The translations under genes and the position numbers were made by a program. Shown here piece after piece: positions 23,732 through 31,914 of a stretch of 64,000 nt of DNA. The DNA is taken from NCBI RefSeq assembly GCF_038594945.1, contig NZ_JBCFYD010000002.1, positions 558,001-622,000 on the forward strand, in the 5' to 3' direction. How positions within the stretch are numbered: position 1 is the stretch's first letter; each line of letters starts with the position of its first letter. The notes beneath the pieces are model-generated. The model saw nothing but the letters and a program-made list of their open reading frames with translations. It did not search any database and had not been told where the DNA came from. Source of the DNA: Fodinibius sp. Rm-B-1B1-1. Its GTDB lineage: Bacteria; Bacteroidota; Rhodothermia; Balneolales; Balneolaceae.

Positions 23732-24706
23732 TTAGTCCATCGAGCGATGGTTATTCTCAACAATATCTTTATACATCATGTATTCCTCGGGCGTTGTATC
23801 AGCAAATAAAAAGTTGATAGGATCGACCGGGGAACCATCTTTCCGAACTTCGTAATGCAAATGTGGTCCTGAGACTCGTCCCGATTTACCCGAAAAGCCA
23901 ATGAGATCTCCCCGCTTTACTTTCGTACCGGGATTTATTCCCTTTGCGAAAGAGGAGAGGTGCGCGTAATATGTTTCATAGCCGTAATCATGGTCGATAA
24001 TCAGGAGTCGTCCAAATGTTCCTTTTAAACCGGCATATTTGACAACACCATCCCCCGTGGCATAGATTTTACTACCTACGTTCGCTCGAAAATCGAGGCC
24101 ATCATGCTGGGTTTCATACCGAAGTACCGGATGGAACCGCATTCCAAAACCACTTAAAAGAATACCTTCAGTGGGTTTAATAGCGGGAATATGTTTTAAT
24201 TTGGTACTATTGTTGTTGTAATAGCTTTTAATCTCATTGAAACTCATTTTCTGGATATTGATACTGCGCTCCAGGCTTTCGAGATTTTCGGCCGTCCACT
24301 TCAATATTTCTGAGGTCTCCTGGCTGTATACATCAAACTCTGAATATACATCAGCACCACCAGCACCGGCTTCGCGCTCGTCATATGGAATCTCTTCCAT
24401 GCCCAATACCGACCGGTACATCTCATTATCGGCTTTGGCAAGTTGCTCTACCTCCTGATCCAGATCCTGTATTTTGGTTTTTGTTTGTTCCAGCTGATTG
24501 ATTAATTCCTGATTTTCAGCTTTTAGCGCAATTTCTGCAGGAGTGCCTACCGAAAAAGAAAGAATAGAAATGCCAATCCCCGAAAGTACGACACCACATA
24601 AAATCCATATGCAAGCCGTATAAATAATACGTTCCAAACTGTTGTACTCGACGGGCACAAACTCACAGGTCTGCTCGTCGTAGTAGAAATAGTTATTCAA
24701 AGCCAT
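23732..24706 (-). CDS. Membrane-anchored M23 peptidase with coiled coil
   Basis: A 324-residue protein with one membrane segment (about 27-51), a coiled coil (about 60-98), a linker, and a LytM/M23 domain at about 180-300. Zinc and catalytic residues are H201 and D205 (HDGLDF), H249 (YYAHLS) and HxH at 282-284 (PHLHYEV), so all are present and the enzyme should be active on peptidoglycan cross-links from the periplasmic side. The layout is that of cell-shape or division-linked M23 proteins. Downstream of hprK by 111 bases, with its own terminator. Confidence 0.92.
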   Translation of the reverse strand: MALNNYFYYDEQTCEFVPVEYNSLERIIYTACIWILCGVVLSGIGISILSFSVGTPAEIALKAENQELINQLEQTKTKIQDLDQEVEQLAKADNEMYRSVLGMEEIPYDEREAGAGGADVYSEFDVYSQETSEILKWTAENLESLERSINIQKMSFNEIKSYYNNNSTKLKHIPAIKPTEGILLSGFGMRFHPVLRYETQHDGLDFRANVGSKIYATGDGVVKYAGLKGTFGRLLIIDHDYGYETYYAHLSSFAKGINPGTKVKRGDLIGFSGKSGRVSGPHLHYEVRKDGSPVDPINFLFADTTPEEYMMYKDIVENNHRSMD

Positions 24707-24817
24707 AGATGATTTTTTATTTCATACTGATCTATATACAAGATGTTGTAACCGCCGTTTGTTACAAAAAGATCACAAAGTAGTGATAAAAATAAAATAT
24801 CAAAAACGAACAGCGTG

Positions 24818-25849
24818 TTACTCGATATCGCCTTCAAAGTATTCAATTGCCCGGCGGGGCATAGGGTCCGCTGCTTTTGCTTTATCGGCGATATGTGTCT
24901 TAACTTTATCTTGAAATGCTTCGGCCGCATCATAGCCGTAATGACGCAGCAAGTAATTCATAGCAATAACCTCGGCAATTACGGTGATATTTTTACCCGG
25001 TGTAATAGGTAGGTTGATGAGTGGAATATCAACCCCTAATACGGAAGTTACATCCCTGTTTAAGCCCGTGCGTTCTATATCTTTAGATTCATCCCAAAGC
25101 GAAAGTTCTAAGACCACCTCCAGCCGCTTTTGATAGCGGATAGCCCGAATGCCGAACATCGACATAATGTCGATAATGCCCAGTCCCCGAATTTCCATAA
25201 AATGTTTATTCATTTCGGTGGCAGAGGTCATCAGTACGTTGTTTTTCTTTGTCAGGATGACCACGTCATCAGCCACAAGACGGTGCCCACGTTCTACTAA
25301 ATCGAGGGCTACCTCACTTTTGCCGATCCCCGATTTTCCGGCGATCAGAATGCCAATACCATACACATCAACCATTGAACCGTGTACCATAGTCTGTAGC
25401 GCAAACTGATCTTCGAGAAAGTCGCGCGTTAAGTGCATAAATTGCGTGGTTTCAAGGGGGGTCCCGTACACGGGAATGCCAGCTTCTTCGGCAAGATCTA
25501 AAAGGTAGTTGGGTAACTGGTTTTCGTGGGTAAGTATTAAAACAGGAATATCATATTGGGTCAGCTTTTTAAAAGCTTTAATCTGTTCTTCTTTAGAAAG
25601 ATCTTGGATATAATTGCTTTCGGTATTTCCAATAATCTGGATGCGCTGATGAGTAAACAATTTAACAAATCCGGCCAGCGCCAGCCCGGGGCGGTGTAGA
25701 TCCGCCTCGGTAACATAGCGCTGATCGGCATTGCCTTCGGCCACAAAGTTTTCCAGATCTATTTGAACGCGTTCTTGTAAACGTTCTACCAGATAGGAAA
25801 CCGAGATTTTTTCTTTTTTTGGTATTGATTCGTGATCACCGAAAGGCAT
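24818..25849 (-). CDS. hprK: HPr kinase/phosphorylase
   Basis: A 343-residue protein with an N-terminal HprK domain (about 20-135) and a C-terminal kinase domain: H156 in MVHGSMVDVYG, Walker A GKSGIGKS (171-178), VADDVV with the catalytic aspartates, and the capping motif MEIRGLGIIDIMSMFG. The family phosphorylates and dephosphorylates a serine of HPr. It lies 6 bases downstream of hpf and appears to be its operon partner. No HPr, EI or sugar-specific PTS gene is in the window, so its role may be regulatory, as in other bacteria with incomplete PTS. Confidence 0.96.
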   Translation of the reverse strand: MPFGDHESIPKKEKISVSYLVERLQERVQIDLENFVAEGNADQRYVTEADLHRPGLALAGFVKLFTHQRIQIIGNTESNYIQDLSKEEQIKAFKKLTQYDIPVLILTHENQLPNYLLDLAEEAGIPVYGTPLETTQFMHLTRDFLEDQFALQTMVHGSMVDVYGIGILIAGKSGIGKSEVALDLVERGHRLVADDVVILTKKNNVLMTSATEMNKHFMEIRGLGIIDIMSMFGIRAIRYQKRLEVVLELSLWDESKDIERTGLNRDVTSVLGVDIPLINLPITPGKNITVIAEVIAMNYLLRHYGYDAAEAFQDKVKTHIADKAKAADPMPRRAIEYFEGDIE

Positions 25850-25855
25850 AATATA

Positions 25856-26155
25856 CTATCGTTTGTGTAGCGTTTTGCTTTTGTACTTTTTGAGCTGACG
25901 TGTGACGTTTTCAATCACCATATTGATAGCCTGCTCGTAAGAGGAGGCTTGCTCTTTGGCATTAATAAGTTTTTGAGGCACTTTTACATTCAATTCGGCT
26001 TGCTGTGGATTTTCATCATCAGGTACGGGTTGTAAAACAATATCACAGGTTAATATTCGGTCATAAAACTGGTCTAATTTCTGCACCGCATCTTCGGCGT
26101 ATTGATGGAGTTCTTTATTTGCATCGAAGTGTCTTGCCGTGAATGTGGTTTTCAT
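25856..26155 (-). CDS. hpf: Ribosome hibernation promoting factor, short form
   Basis: A 99-residue sigma-54-modulation/HPF-type protein that binds the 30S decoding region and silences ribosomes in stationary phase. MKTTFTARHFDANKELHQYA is the usual start, and the basic C-terminus (RQLKKYKSKTLHKR) contacts rRNA. The short length fits HPF/YfiA-type proteins that make 100S dimers together with a second factor, or YfiA-like monomer silencers. A strong AGGAGG site precedes it (26162-26169). It lies between xerC and hprK. Confidence 0.93.
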   Translation of the reverse strand: MKTTFTARHFDANKELHQYAEDAVQKLDQFYDRILTCDIVLQPVPDDENPQQAELNVKVPQKLINAKEQASSYEQAINMVIENVTRQLKKYKSKTLHKR

Positions 26156-26161
26156 AAGTAT

Positions 26162-26169
26162 TACCTCCT
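26162..26169 (-). promoter_or_regulatory. Strong ribosome binding site for hpf
   Basis: On the minus strand TAGGAGGTAA lies 7 bases before ATG 26155. Strong Shine-Dalgarno sites are rare in this window, so this marks a highly translated gene and fixes its start. Confidence 0.75.
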
Positions 26170-26178
26170 AAATTAGCT

Positions 26179-27096
26179 TTAGTTTTTAGCTCTTGGATGA
26201 GCTATTTCATAAACGTTTTTTAGTCGTTCAACTGAAGTATGCGTGTAAACTTGAGTAGCGGCTAAATTGGCATGGCCCAGTAATTCTTTAATGACTCTGA
26301 TGTCGGCACCTTGATCCAACAGGTGGGTAGCAAAACTGTGTCGCAAAACATGTGGACTTTTCTGTGTCACCTCGCTGGCCCGTTGCAAAAAGTCTTTTAC
26401 AATGCGCTGTACCGCCCGCGGATACAATCGTTGACCGCTGGCTGCAATAAAAACAGCTTTTCGCGCATCTGCATCTGTCCGTTCGCCGTAGAGTTCTGGT
26501 TTTGTTTCAAGATGATTTTTTAGTGCTTTTCCTGCTTGCTTGCCAAAGGGAACGATTCGCTGTTTGGCTCCCTTACCGAGCACCTTAATTTGGTTGAGCG
26601 TAAAATTGATGTCTTCCTCATTTAAATTCACCAGTTCGCTCAGTCGAATTCCGGTGCCATATAACGTTTCTAAAATAGCTCTATTCTGTGTCGAATCAGC
26701 TGAATTTCCCTCGGCCAGTTCCATCATCCGGTTTAAATCTTCGGCATTGGCGGTTTTAGGCAATGGTTTATCTTTCTTGGGTACAATGAGTAAGTGAGCA
26801 GGATTTTGTTCTACAATGCCTCGTTTAAAGCAGTACTTAAAAAACGAACGTACAGCGGCTACTTTTCTTGCGATCGAACTTTTGGCCAAGCCGTGTTCCG
26901 ACAACTCTCCCAGCCAAAGACGAATGGTGAGTCTTTCAATGCCGACAATATCCAATTCGTCTTCATCAACATTAAACTGGACACTGCAAAAGTTTAGGAA
27001 TTGTGTAAGGTCATTTTTGTACGAAGTAATGGTGTGTTCCGAGGCATTGCGCTCGACCTTTAAATAGCGTAGATATTTTTCAATCGCTTTCTTCAT
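26179..27096 (-). CDS. xerC: XerC/XerD-type site-specific recombinase
   Basis: A 305-residue tyrosine recombinase: SAM-like N-terminal domain (1-105), then catalytic R151 (GTGIRLSEL), K175 (LGKGAKQR), H249 and R252 ([12 protein letters not shown]), H275 (LLGHAN) and nucleophile Y284 (VYTH). It lacks the IntI patch, so it is the chromosome-dimer resolvase of the host, acting at dif with FtsK and a second Xer. Whether it is the XerC or XerD orthologue cannot be settled by eye. It begins the xerC-hpf-hprK run, 23 bases before hpf. Confidence 0.92.
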   Translation of the reverse strand: MKKAIEKYLRYLKVERNASEHTITSYKNDLTQFLNFCSVQFNVDEDELDIVGIERLTIRLWLGELSEHGLAKSSIARKVAAVRSFFKYCFKRGIVEQNPAHLLIVPKKDKPLPKTANAEDLNRMMELAEGNSADSTQNRAILETLYGTGIRLSELVNLNEEDINFTLNQIKVLGKGAKQRIVPFGKQAGKALKNHLETKPELYGERTDADARKAVFIAASGQRLYPRAVQRIVKDFLQRASEVTQKSPHVLRHSFATHLLDQGADIRVIKELLGHANLAATQVYTHTSVERLKNVYEIAHPRAKN

Positions 27097-27170
27097 CTGT
27101 CAGCAATATGGATACTTTACAGATAAAAATAAACAGCAACTTTCAGCTTAGATGGCTTTTAATTGCAAGA

Positions 27171-28337
27171 TTAAAGATCCCTGTTTTTCCATTGTGCTGA
27201 TACTCCCTTGTAATAATCCCCAAGTACTTGCAGGCCAAGCAGCTGGAACCATCCTACGCCTAATGGATGTAGAAGTCCATATCGAGATTCCCACCTAAAC
27301 CAGCGGTCAAGCACAAAACGTTGCCCATACATTAACACAATAGCAGAACAGGCCAAAAGCAAGAGTTTCGCAGATCCCCAAAGCAGAAGAAAGGGGAGGC
27401 TTACGATAGGCAAAATAAAGGTGATAATATGCAGCAAACCCATCCCAATAAAGAGCGTGGTATTCTGGCCGAATCCTGCAAAAAAGTTTTTTCGAAATCC
27501 CTCCCGAAGTTCATTGCCCGACTCATACATCCGGCAGCTAACGGCTCTTCGACCATGATACATGTTCATCCTAAAACCGGCCTTTTTGATATTCTTTGCT
27601 AACTCCACATCTTCAACCACTTGTTGTTTTACAGATTGATGTCCGCCAATAGCTTTATACGCTTTCTTTTTAAAAGCCATAAACTGTCCGTTGGCAGCAG
27701 CAAAAAGAGGATTCATTTTCTCTTTCAAGAAATGTGGCAACCATTTTGGATCTCGGTACACATAACGGGTTGGAAGTAGTGTGAGCAAGGCAAAATAGAC
27801 CAGCGGGATAACTGTTTTTTCCCAGAATGATCCCAGTTTTTGTATCGGCCACAGAGTGATAAAGTCGACAACGTCACTACCCATCGTGCGCACTACTTTT
27901 GATGTTGCTTCGGGTTCGAGCCAGGTATCAGCATCAATAAAAATGAGGATGTCGCCATAAGCGTGCTCCGAAAGCTGGTGACAGGCCCAGGATTTTCCCA
28001 ACCAGTTATCGGGCTTGGGATTTCCTTCGTACACGGTAAGCTGTTCAGAGTATTGATGTTCCAGCGAATCTAAAATTTCTGACGTTCCGTCGGTGGATTC
28101 ATCATCAAGTACCAAGATGTGGTAGTTGGGATATTGTTGATCAATGGCGGAACGCACGCACCGTTCAATCGAGTTTGCTTCATTGCGGGCGGGAATACAG
28201 ATTGTTACGTGCGGAGCTTGTTCATCAAAATAATGGCGGGGGGTAGGTGACAAAGGTCGGAAATCCCTTCTGTTGAGGTACAGAATTCCGCTCGTAACCA
28301 ATAGATAGCCCAGTGCTATGTAGAGTAAGATCGTCAT
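27171..28337 (-). CDS. Family 2 glycosyltransferase, membrane-bound
   Basis: I start the protein at ATG 28337 (the preceding codon is GTG), giving 388 residues. After one N-terminal membrane segment comes a GT-A domain: ICIPARNEANSIERCVRSAI, LVLDDESTDGT, DADTW (DxD metal site) and QQVVEDVELAKNIKKAG (catalytic base region, then R-rich MYHGRRAVSCRMYESG). Three membrane segments follow at about 295-365. This matches the CrtQ/CruC-like group that transfers sugar to carotenoids or lipids. A CrtC-like hydratase and an acyltransferase nearby favour a carotenoid glycoside, an inference. Confidence 0.85.
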   Translation of the reverse strand: MTILLYIALGYLLVTSGILYLNRRDFRPLSPTPRHYFDEQAPHVTICIPARNEANSIERCVRSAIDQQYPNYHILVLDDESTDGTSEILDSLEHQYSEQLTVYEGNPKPDNWLGKSWACHQLSEHAYGDILIFIDADTWLEPEATSKVVRTMGSDVVDFITLWPIQKLGSFWEKTVIPLVYFALLTLLPTRYVYRDPKWLPHFLKEKMNPLFAAANGQFMAFKKKAYKAIGGHQSVKQQVVEDVELAKNIKKAGFRMNMYHGRRAVSCRMYESGNELREGFRKNFFAGFGQNTTLFIGMGLLHIITFILPIVSLPFLLLWGSAKLLLLACSAIVLMYGQRFVLDRWFRWESRYGLLHPLGVGWFQLLGLQVLGDYYKGVSAQWKNRDL

Positions 28338-28437
28338 CACTAAAAGGTAGTAGTGTAAGAAGTAACATCAAACAATTTGCAGGCAAACAGATACATCTAT
28401 TTGCAGCTGATCGTTCAAACTATTTAATTAGCCGTTT

Positions 28438-29517
28438 ATGAATATCCTATCCGATTTTTCGAAAGATGTACGTAGCTCTTCGCACTATTCCGGTGGTTAT
28501 GAATGGTGGTACTTCGATGGTATTTCTTCGGATGATCGATTCAGTTTTGTGGTTATTCTATATGAGGGAAATCCGTTTTCTACGCGGTATAACAGGGCGC
28601 TTTTGGCGGATAAAAATCCTTCTCCCGTCGACCATCCGGCTATAAGCATTTCGATTTATGAACACGGAGAACCGATCTATTACAGTTTTACTGAGTTTGA
28701 TAAGTCAGATTGTCATTTCGACGAAGAAAAGCCGCTGGTGAGGGTTGGAGATCACCAAATGGAAGGGCAGTTAACCGATGGTGAATTAAGTTATGAACTT
28801 AAGCTGAACGAGCAGTTGCCGAATGGAGATCAGCTACAGGGGACCTTCACTTTTAGAAGTGATGAAAAGAATTATTTTCTGGAAGAATCTGATCAGAGCA
28901 ACATAGGGCATACTTGGAATTTAGTGCAACCTTGGGCTGAAATTACTGTCGATTTAGATCTGCAAATCAAAGAAGAACAGCGAAACGTGACATTTACTGG
29001 AAACGGTTACCACGATCACAATACTGGGCAAGAGCCCATGCGTGATGAGTTTGATGATTGGTACTGGGGACGTTTTCATTTTGGGGATACTACCTTGGTA
29101 TACTACGTGATGAATCGCCGGGACGAGCAGCAGCACCGGGCTTGGTTATTTGATAATGAAACCTTTGAGGTGATAGAACATTTTAACGAGATATCGCTGG
29201 TTGATAAAGGGTTGTCGTTGTTTGGGCTAAATACGGCTCATAAGCTGGGTTTTAAATCTGGTGGCATCGAGATTCAAATTCAGCAGTCGCAGCTACTCGA
29301 TAACGGCCCTTTTTATCAACGTTACCAGAGTGATGCATTTTTGAAAATAACAGAGAACCATAGGGTAGAAGTTGCACAGGGGATTAGCGAATATATTTGT
29401 CCTGATCGTATTTATGCCAAATTATTTTGGCCGTTTGTGAATATGCGGATTTGGTATAAGCCGGAAGGTTCGCACTGGGTGCAGCGTTCAAAGCAGCTTT
29501 ATCGGTGGACGTGGTGA
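28438..29517 (+). CDS. crtC: CrtC-like carotenoid 1,2-hydratase (lipocalin-like fold)
   Basis: A 359-residue protein of the CrtC/AttH family. It opens with YSGGYEWWYFDG, carries GNGYHDHNTGQEP and WYWGRFHFGDTTLVYY, and ends with IYAKLFWPFVNMR, all typical of hydroxyneurosporene synthase-type hydratases that add water across the end double bond of acyclic carotenoids in the membrane. It is divergent from the GT2 gene with a 100-base gap and upstream of an acyltransferase. Carotenoid function is inferred; some family members act on other lipids. Confidence 0.8.
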   Translation: MNILSDFSKDVRSSSHYSGGYEWWYFDGISSDDRFSFVVILYEGNPFSTRYNRALLADKNPSPVDHPAISISIYEHGEPIYYSFTEFDKSDCHFDEEKPLVRVGDHQMEGQLTDGELSYELKLNEQLPNGDQLQGTFTFRSDEKNYFLEESDQSNIGHTWNLVQPWAEITVDLDLQIKEEQRNVTFTGNGYHDHNTGQEPMRDEFDDWYWGRFHFGDTTLVYYVMNRRDEQQHRAWLFDNETFEVIEHFNEISLVDKGLSLFGLNTAHKLGFKSGGIEIQIQQSQLLDNGPFYQRYQSDAFLKITENHRVEVAQGISEYICPDRIYAKLFWPFVNMRIWYKPEGSHWVQRSKQLYRWTW

Positions 29518-29965
29518 TTCGTTTATTTTAGACTCCAGAGTTGTACTCTCGAACAAAATTGGGCTTAAAATTCTTGATATGAAAATTGAATATAGTTACA
29601 CGGAGTGTCTCTTTTGTCTTGACACAAAAGGGACAAAAAGGTCAAGACTTTGGATTCTGACGACACGACGTTTTGCGGGTGGGATAATTTTGATGGTCCA
29701 TCACGTCTGGAAGTAAATTCTGAAATTAGAACCAGTACAGAATTATCCCCTTCACCCGCTTTCACTCTGCTCAGAATCCAAGGCCGATTCCTAAAACCTT
29801 GAAGTTGGTACGAACAAGTGATCCTTTGTGGTGTCTGGTTATATAGGGTAGATAGAAAGTAGAATTTTTTATTTAGATCCCTCGGGAATCTGTATTAACA
29901 AGAAGACCTATTCAATTATTTGGATGATTAATCTTACAAGAAGTGAATAAAACACTGAGGATTTA
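29518..29965. other. Gene-free intergenic region with palindromic repeat
   Basis: This 448-base gap lies between the CrtC-like and acyltransferase genes. It holds a small inverted repeat (CTTTTGTC 29611-29618 with GACAAAAAG 29632-29640) next to CTTGAC...GTCAAG, then a long imperfect palindrome (29650-29781). The short minus-strand frame at 29565-29765 runs through the palindrome and is not credible as a gene. Confidence 0.7.
29650..29781. repeat. 132-bp imperfect palindrome
   Basis: Outer arms TTGGATTCTGA (29650-29660) and TCAGAATCCAA (29771-29781), with inner arms GCGGGTGGGATAATT (29675-29689) and AATTATCCCCTTCACCCGC (29741-29759). It may be a dispersed intergenic repeat or a structured RNA; only one copy was seen here. 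Confidence 0.6.
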
Positions 29966-30628
29966 TTACAAAAACTGTTCAAACTCTCGGTCATCAAATC
30001 CGGCTTTTTTTCGGAGTTCGTTTAGCATCGTATTTAGCACATTTTCAAATTGTGCTGTTTTTTGATCTTTTGGCAAATCATCATTCAATCGAACCGGCGG
30101 CCCCACATGCAGATGAAGCTCTGGTTTATCGTGACGAATGGTATGCATGTAAATTCCTATAGGCACAAAATCTACATTATCCAGTTTTTCGTGCAGCCAA
30201 GCCAAACCTCCTTCAAAGTTCATAGCACTGCCGGCTGGTGTAATGGTTCCCTCGGGATAGATGAAAAGGCTGGCATGGTCACGTTCAAATGATTTTACGG
30301 CATAACGTAACGAGCTGATGGCTTTACGAGGATTATCCCTATCAATAGAAAAAGCCCCAATTTTTTGAAAAAGAGAATAAGTTTTCATCTGTTTATCCTC
30401 CATGAGGGCTCGGGCCTGTTGTTGGAAACGATATTCGTTAAGCATTAGCGGAATTAATCCATCCCACCAAGAGTGATGGTTCAGAAAATACACCGTTTTG
30501 CATTGCGAGCATGGCTCATATTCCTGTTTCAGCCATACCTTTTTAAATCTCCGTTTGAAAAGGAGTTTGGTGTACAGTCGAAAGACTTTAATAAAAATGG
30601 GCGATTCGTTGGCGGGAATAAAATCCAC
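29966..30628 (-). CDS. 1-acylglycerol-3-phosphate acyltransferase-like (PlsC family)
   Basis: A 220-residue acyltransferase. The catalytic HxxxxD-type motif is HHSWWDGL, followed by AFSIDRDNPRKAISSLRYA and FIYPEGT (the substrate-binding PEGT motif). The start codon is GTG at 30628, as no ATG lies in frame nearby. It could act in phospholipid synthesis, but the short length and position near a GT2 glycosyltransferase and a CrtC-like hydratase suggest acylation of a carotenoid glycoside, as in salinixanthin-type pigments. That is an inference. Confidence 0.8.
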   Translation of the reverse strand: MDFIPANESPIFIKVFRLYTKLLFKRRFKKVWLKQEYEPCSQCKTVYFLNHHSWWDGLIPLMLNEYRFQQQARALMEDKQMKTYSLFQKIGAFSIDRDNPRKAISSLRYAVKSFERDHASLFIYPEGTITPAGSAMNFEGGLAWLHEKLDNVDFVPIGIYMHTIRHDKPELHLHVGPPVRLNDDLPKDQKTAQFENVLNTMLNELRKKAGFDDREFEQFL

Positions 30629-30710
30629 GGCGAAAATATTTGTTGAGTGTTGCTGACCTGAATATCTTTAGGCTTAACAAGAGTTTCCAGTAATAAAAAA
30701 GAATATTTCT

Positions 30711-31337
30711 ATGGATCGTAAGGCGTTGCAGTCGTATGCCGAAGATTATACTACAGATGATTCTAAAATGGTTAAAGAACTTGTCGCTGCTTCGGATGAA
30801 GATCTGGAGCATATTGATATGTTGAGTGGCCGGGTAGTAGGGCGTTTGCTGTCGATATTGATCAAAATATCGGGGGCGAAACGAGTCTTGGAGATAGGGA
30901 CTTTTACGGGGTATTCGGCACTGACGATGGCAGAGGCTTTGCCTGAAGATGGAGCCTTGTTTACGTGCGAATATAATGAGCGTTACGAAAATATTGCTCG
31001 TACATTCTTTAATAACAGTGAGTATGGTTCAAAAATTACACTCGTGATGGGGAAGGCATTGGAAACCATCCCTAAAATACCAGGTACCTTCGATTTTGTG
31101 TTTTTAGATGCCGATAAGATTAACTACCCGAATTATTACAAGCTTATTTTACCACGTTTGGAGCAGGATGGTATACTCGTTGTTGATAATGTGTTATGGG
31201 GCGGGGAGGTATTAGATCCCAAGACAGATAAGGCGGAAGCTATAGATCAGCTTAGTAGAATGATTAGGGACGACGACTTGGTAGAGCAAGTAATGTTGCC
31301 GGTGCGGGATGGGGTAACAATTGTTCGGAAGAAATAA
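30711..31337 (+). CDS. SAM-dependent O-methyltransferase, caffeoyl-CoA type
   Basis: A 208-residue enzyme of the O-methyltransferase 3 family. SAM motif I is RVLEIGTFTGYSALTMA, the acidic residue follows in FTCEYNERY, motif II is DFVFLDADKINYPNYY with the metal-binding aspartates, and LVVDNVLWGGEV completes the site. These cytosolic enzymes methylate catechol-like hydroxyls with Mg2+; the substrate is unknown. Divergent from the acyltransferase, and followed by a hairpin terminator. Confidence 0.92.
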   Translation: MDRKALQSYAEDYTTDDSKMVKELVAASDEDLEHIDMLSGRVVGRLLSILIKISGAKRVLEIGTFTGYSALTMAEALPEDGALFTCEYNERYENIARTFFNNSEYGSKITLVMGKALETIPKIPGTFDFVFLDADKINYPNYYKLILPRLEQDGILVVDNVLWGGEVLDPKTDKAEAIDQLSRMIRDDDLVEQVMLPVRDGVTIVRKK

Positions 31338-31372
31338 AAAAGCCTGAATCCGAATGAATCAGATTCAGGCCT
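31335..31372 (-). terminator. Hairpin terminator between convergent genes
   Basis: GCCTGAATC (31342-31350) pairs with GATTCAGGC (31362-31370). On the minus strand the stem is followed by TTTTTTATTTC, a good T run, so it mainly terminates the FKBP gene. Confidence 0.85.
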
Positions 31373-31398
31373 TAAATCAGTAGTGAGCGTTGAAATAA

Positions 31399-31836
31399 TT
31401 ATTCAACAATTTCAATAAGCTCAATATCGAACGTTAAGTCTTTACCAGCTAACGGATGGTTAGCATCGAGCTTAACGAATTCATCTTCAACAGCGGTAAT
31501 TTGAACTGGAATGGCTTGGCCATTTTCTTGCTGTTGCATCTGTAGCTGCATGCCTACCTGCGGGTCGATATTTTCGGGCAGGTCAGACTTTGAAACTTCC
31601 AGCTCGAGATCTTCACGGCGTTGGCCGTACGCATCACCAGACTCAATATCCACGGTGGTTTCGTCGCCTTCTTCCATGCCAATAACCGCTTGTTCAAAAC
31701 CGGGAATCAATTGTCCTTCTCCCAGTGTAAACTCAAGAGGTTCTCGGCCTTCGGAACTATCAAATTCAGTTCCTTCTTCTGTTAACGTTCCTGTGTAGTG
31801 CACTTTTACGGTGTCACCGTCTTTAACTTTTGACAA
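31399..31836 (-). CDS. FKBP-type peptidyl-prolyl isomerase, SlyD-like
   Basis: A 145-residue protein with the SlyD layout: FKBP core (VKVHYTGTLTEEGTEFDSSEGREPLEF, interrupted by an insert-in-flap domain at about 70-120) and IPGFEQAVIGM. It speeds proline isomerisation and acts as a chaperone. It lacks the histidine-rich metal-binding tail of E. coli SlyD. The start is TTG 31836 (encoded as TTG TCA AAA GTT); no in-frame ATG lies nearby. It is probably cytoplasmic. Confidence 0.92.
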   Translation of the reverse strand: MSKVKDGDTVKVHYTGTLTEEGTEFDSSEGREPLEFTLGEGQLIPGFEQAVIGMEEGDETTVDIESGDAYGQRREDLELEVSKSDLPENIDPQVGMQLQMQQQENGQAIPVQITAVEDEFVKLDANHPLAGKDLTFDIELIEIVE

Positions 31837-31914
31837 AATACTTTTGGTTTGTTTCCAATTGTCGTGAATGTCTCTAAATATAAGGGTTTTTAGGGAAAAT
31901 TAAGACCGGCAAAA

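Noticed and set aside
26179-27096. A second integron integrase
   Set aside because: It is a tyrosine recombinase but lacks the IntI-specific insert and lies in an hpf-hprK run, so it is a Xer protein.
29565-29765. 66-codon minus-strand frame
   Set aside because: It runs through the long palindrome, which is a repeat rather than coding sequence.
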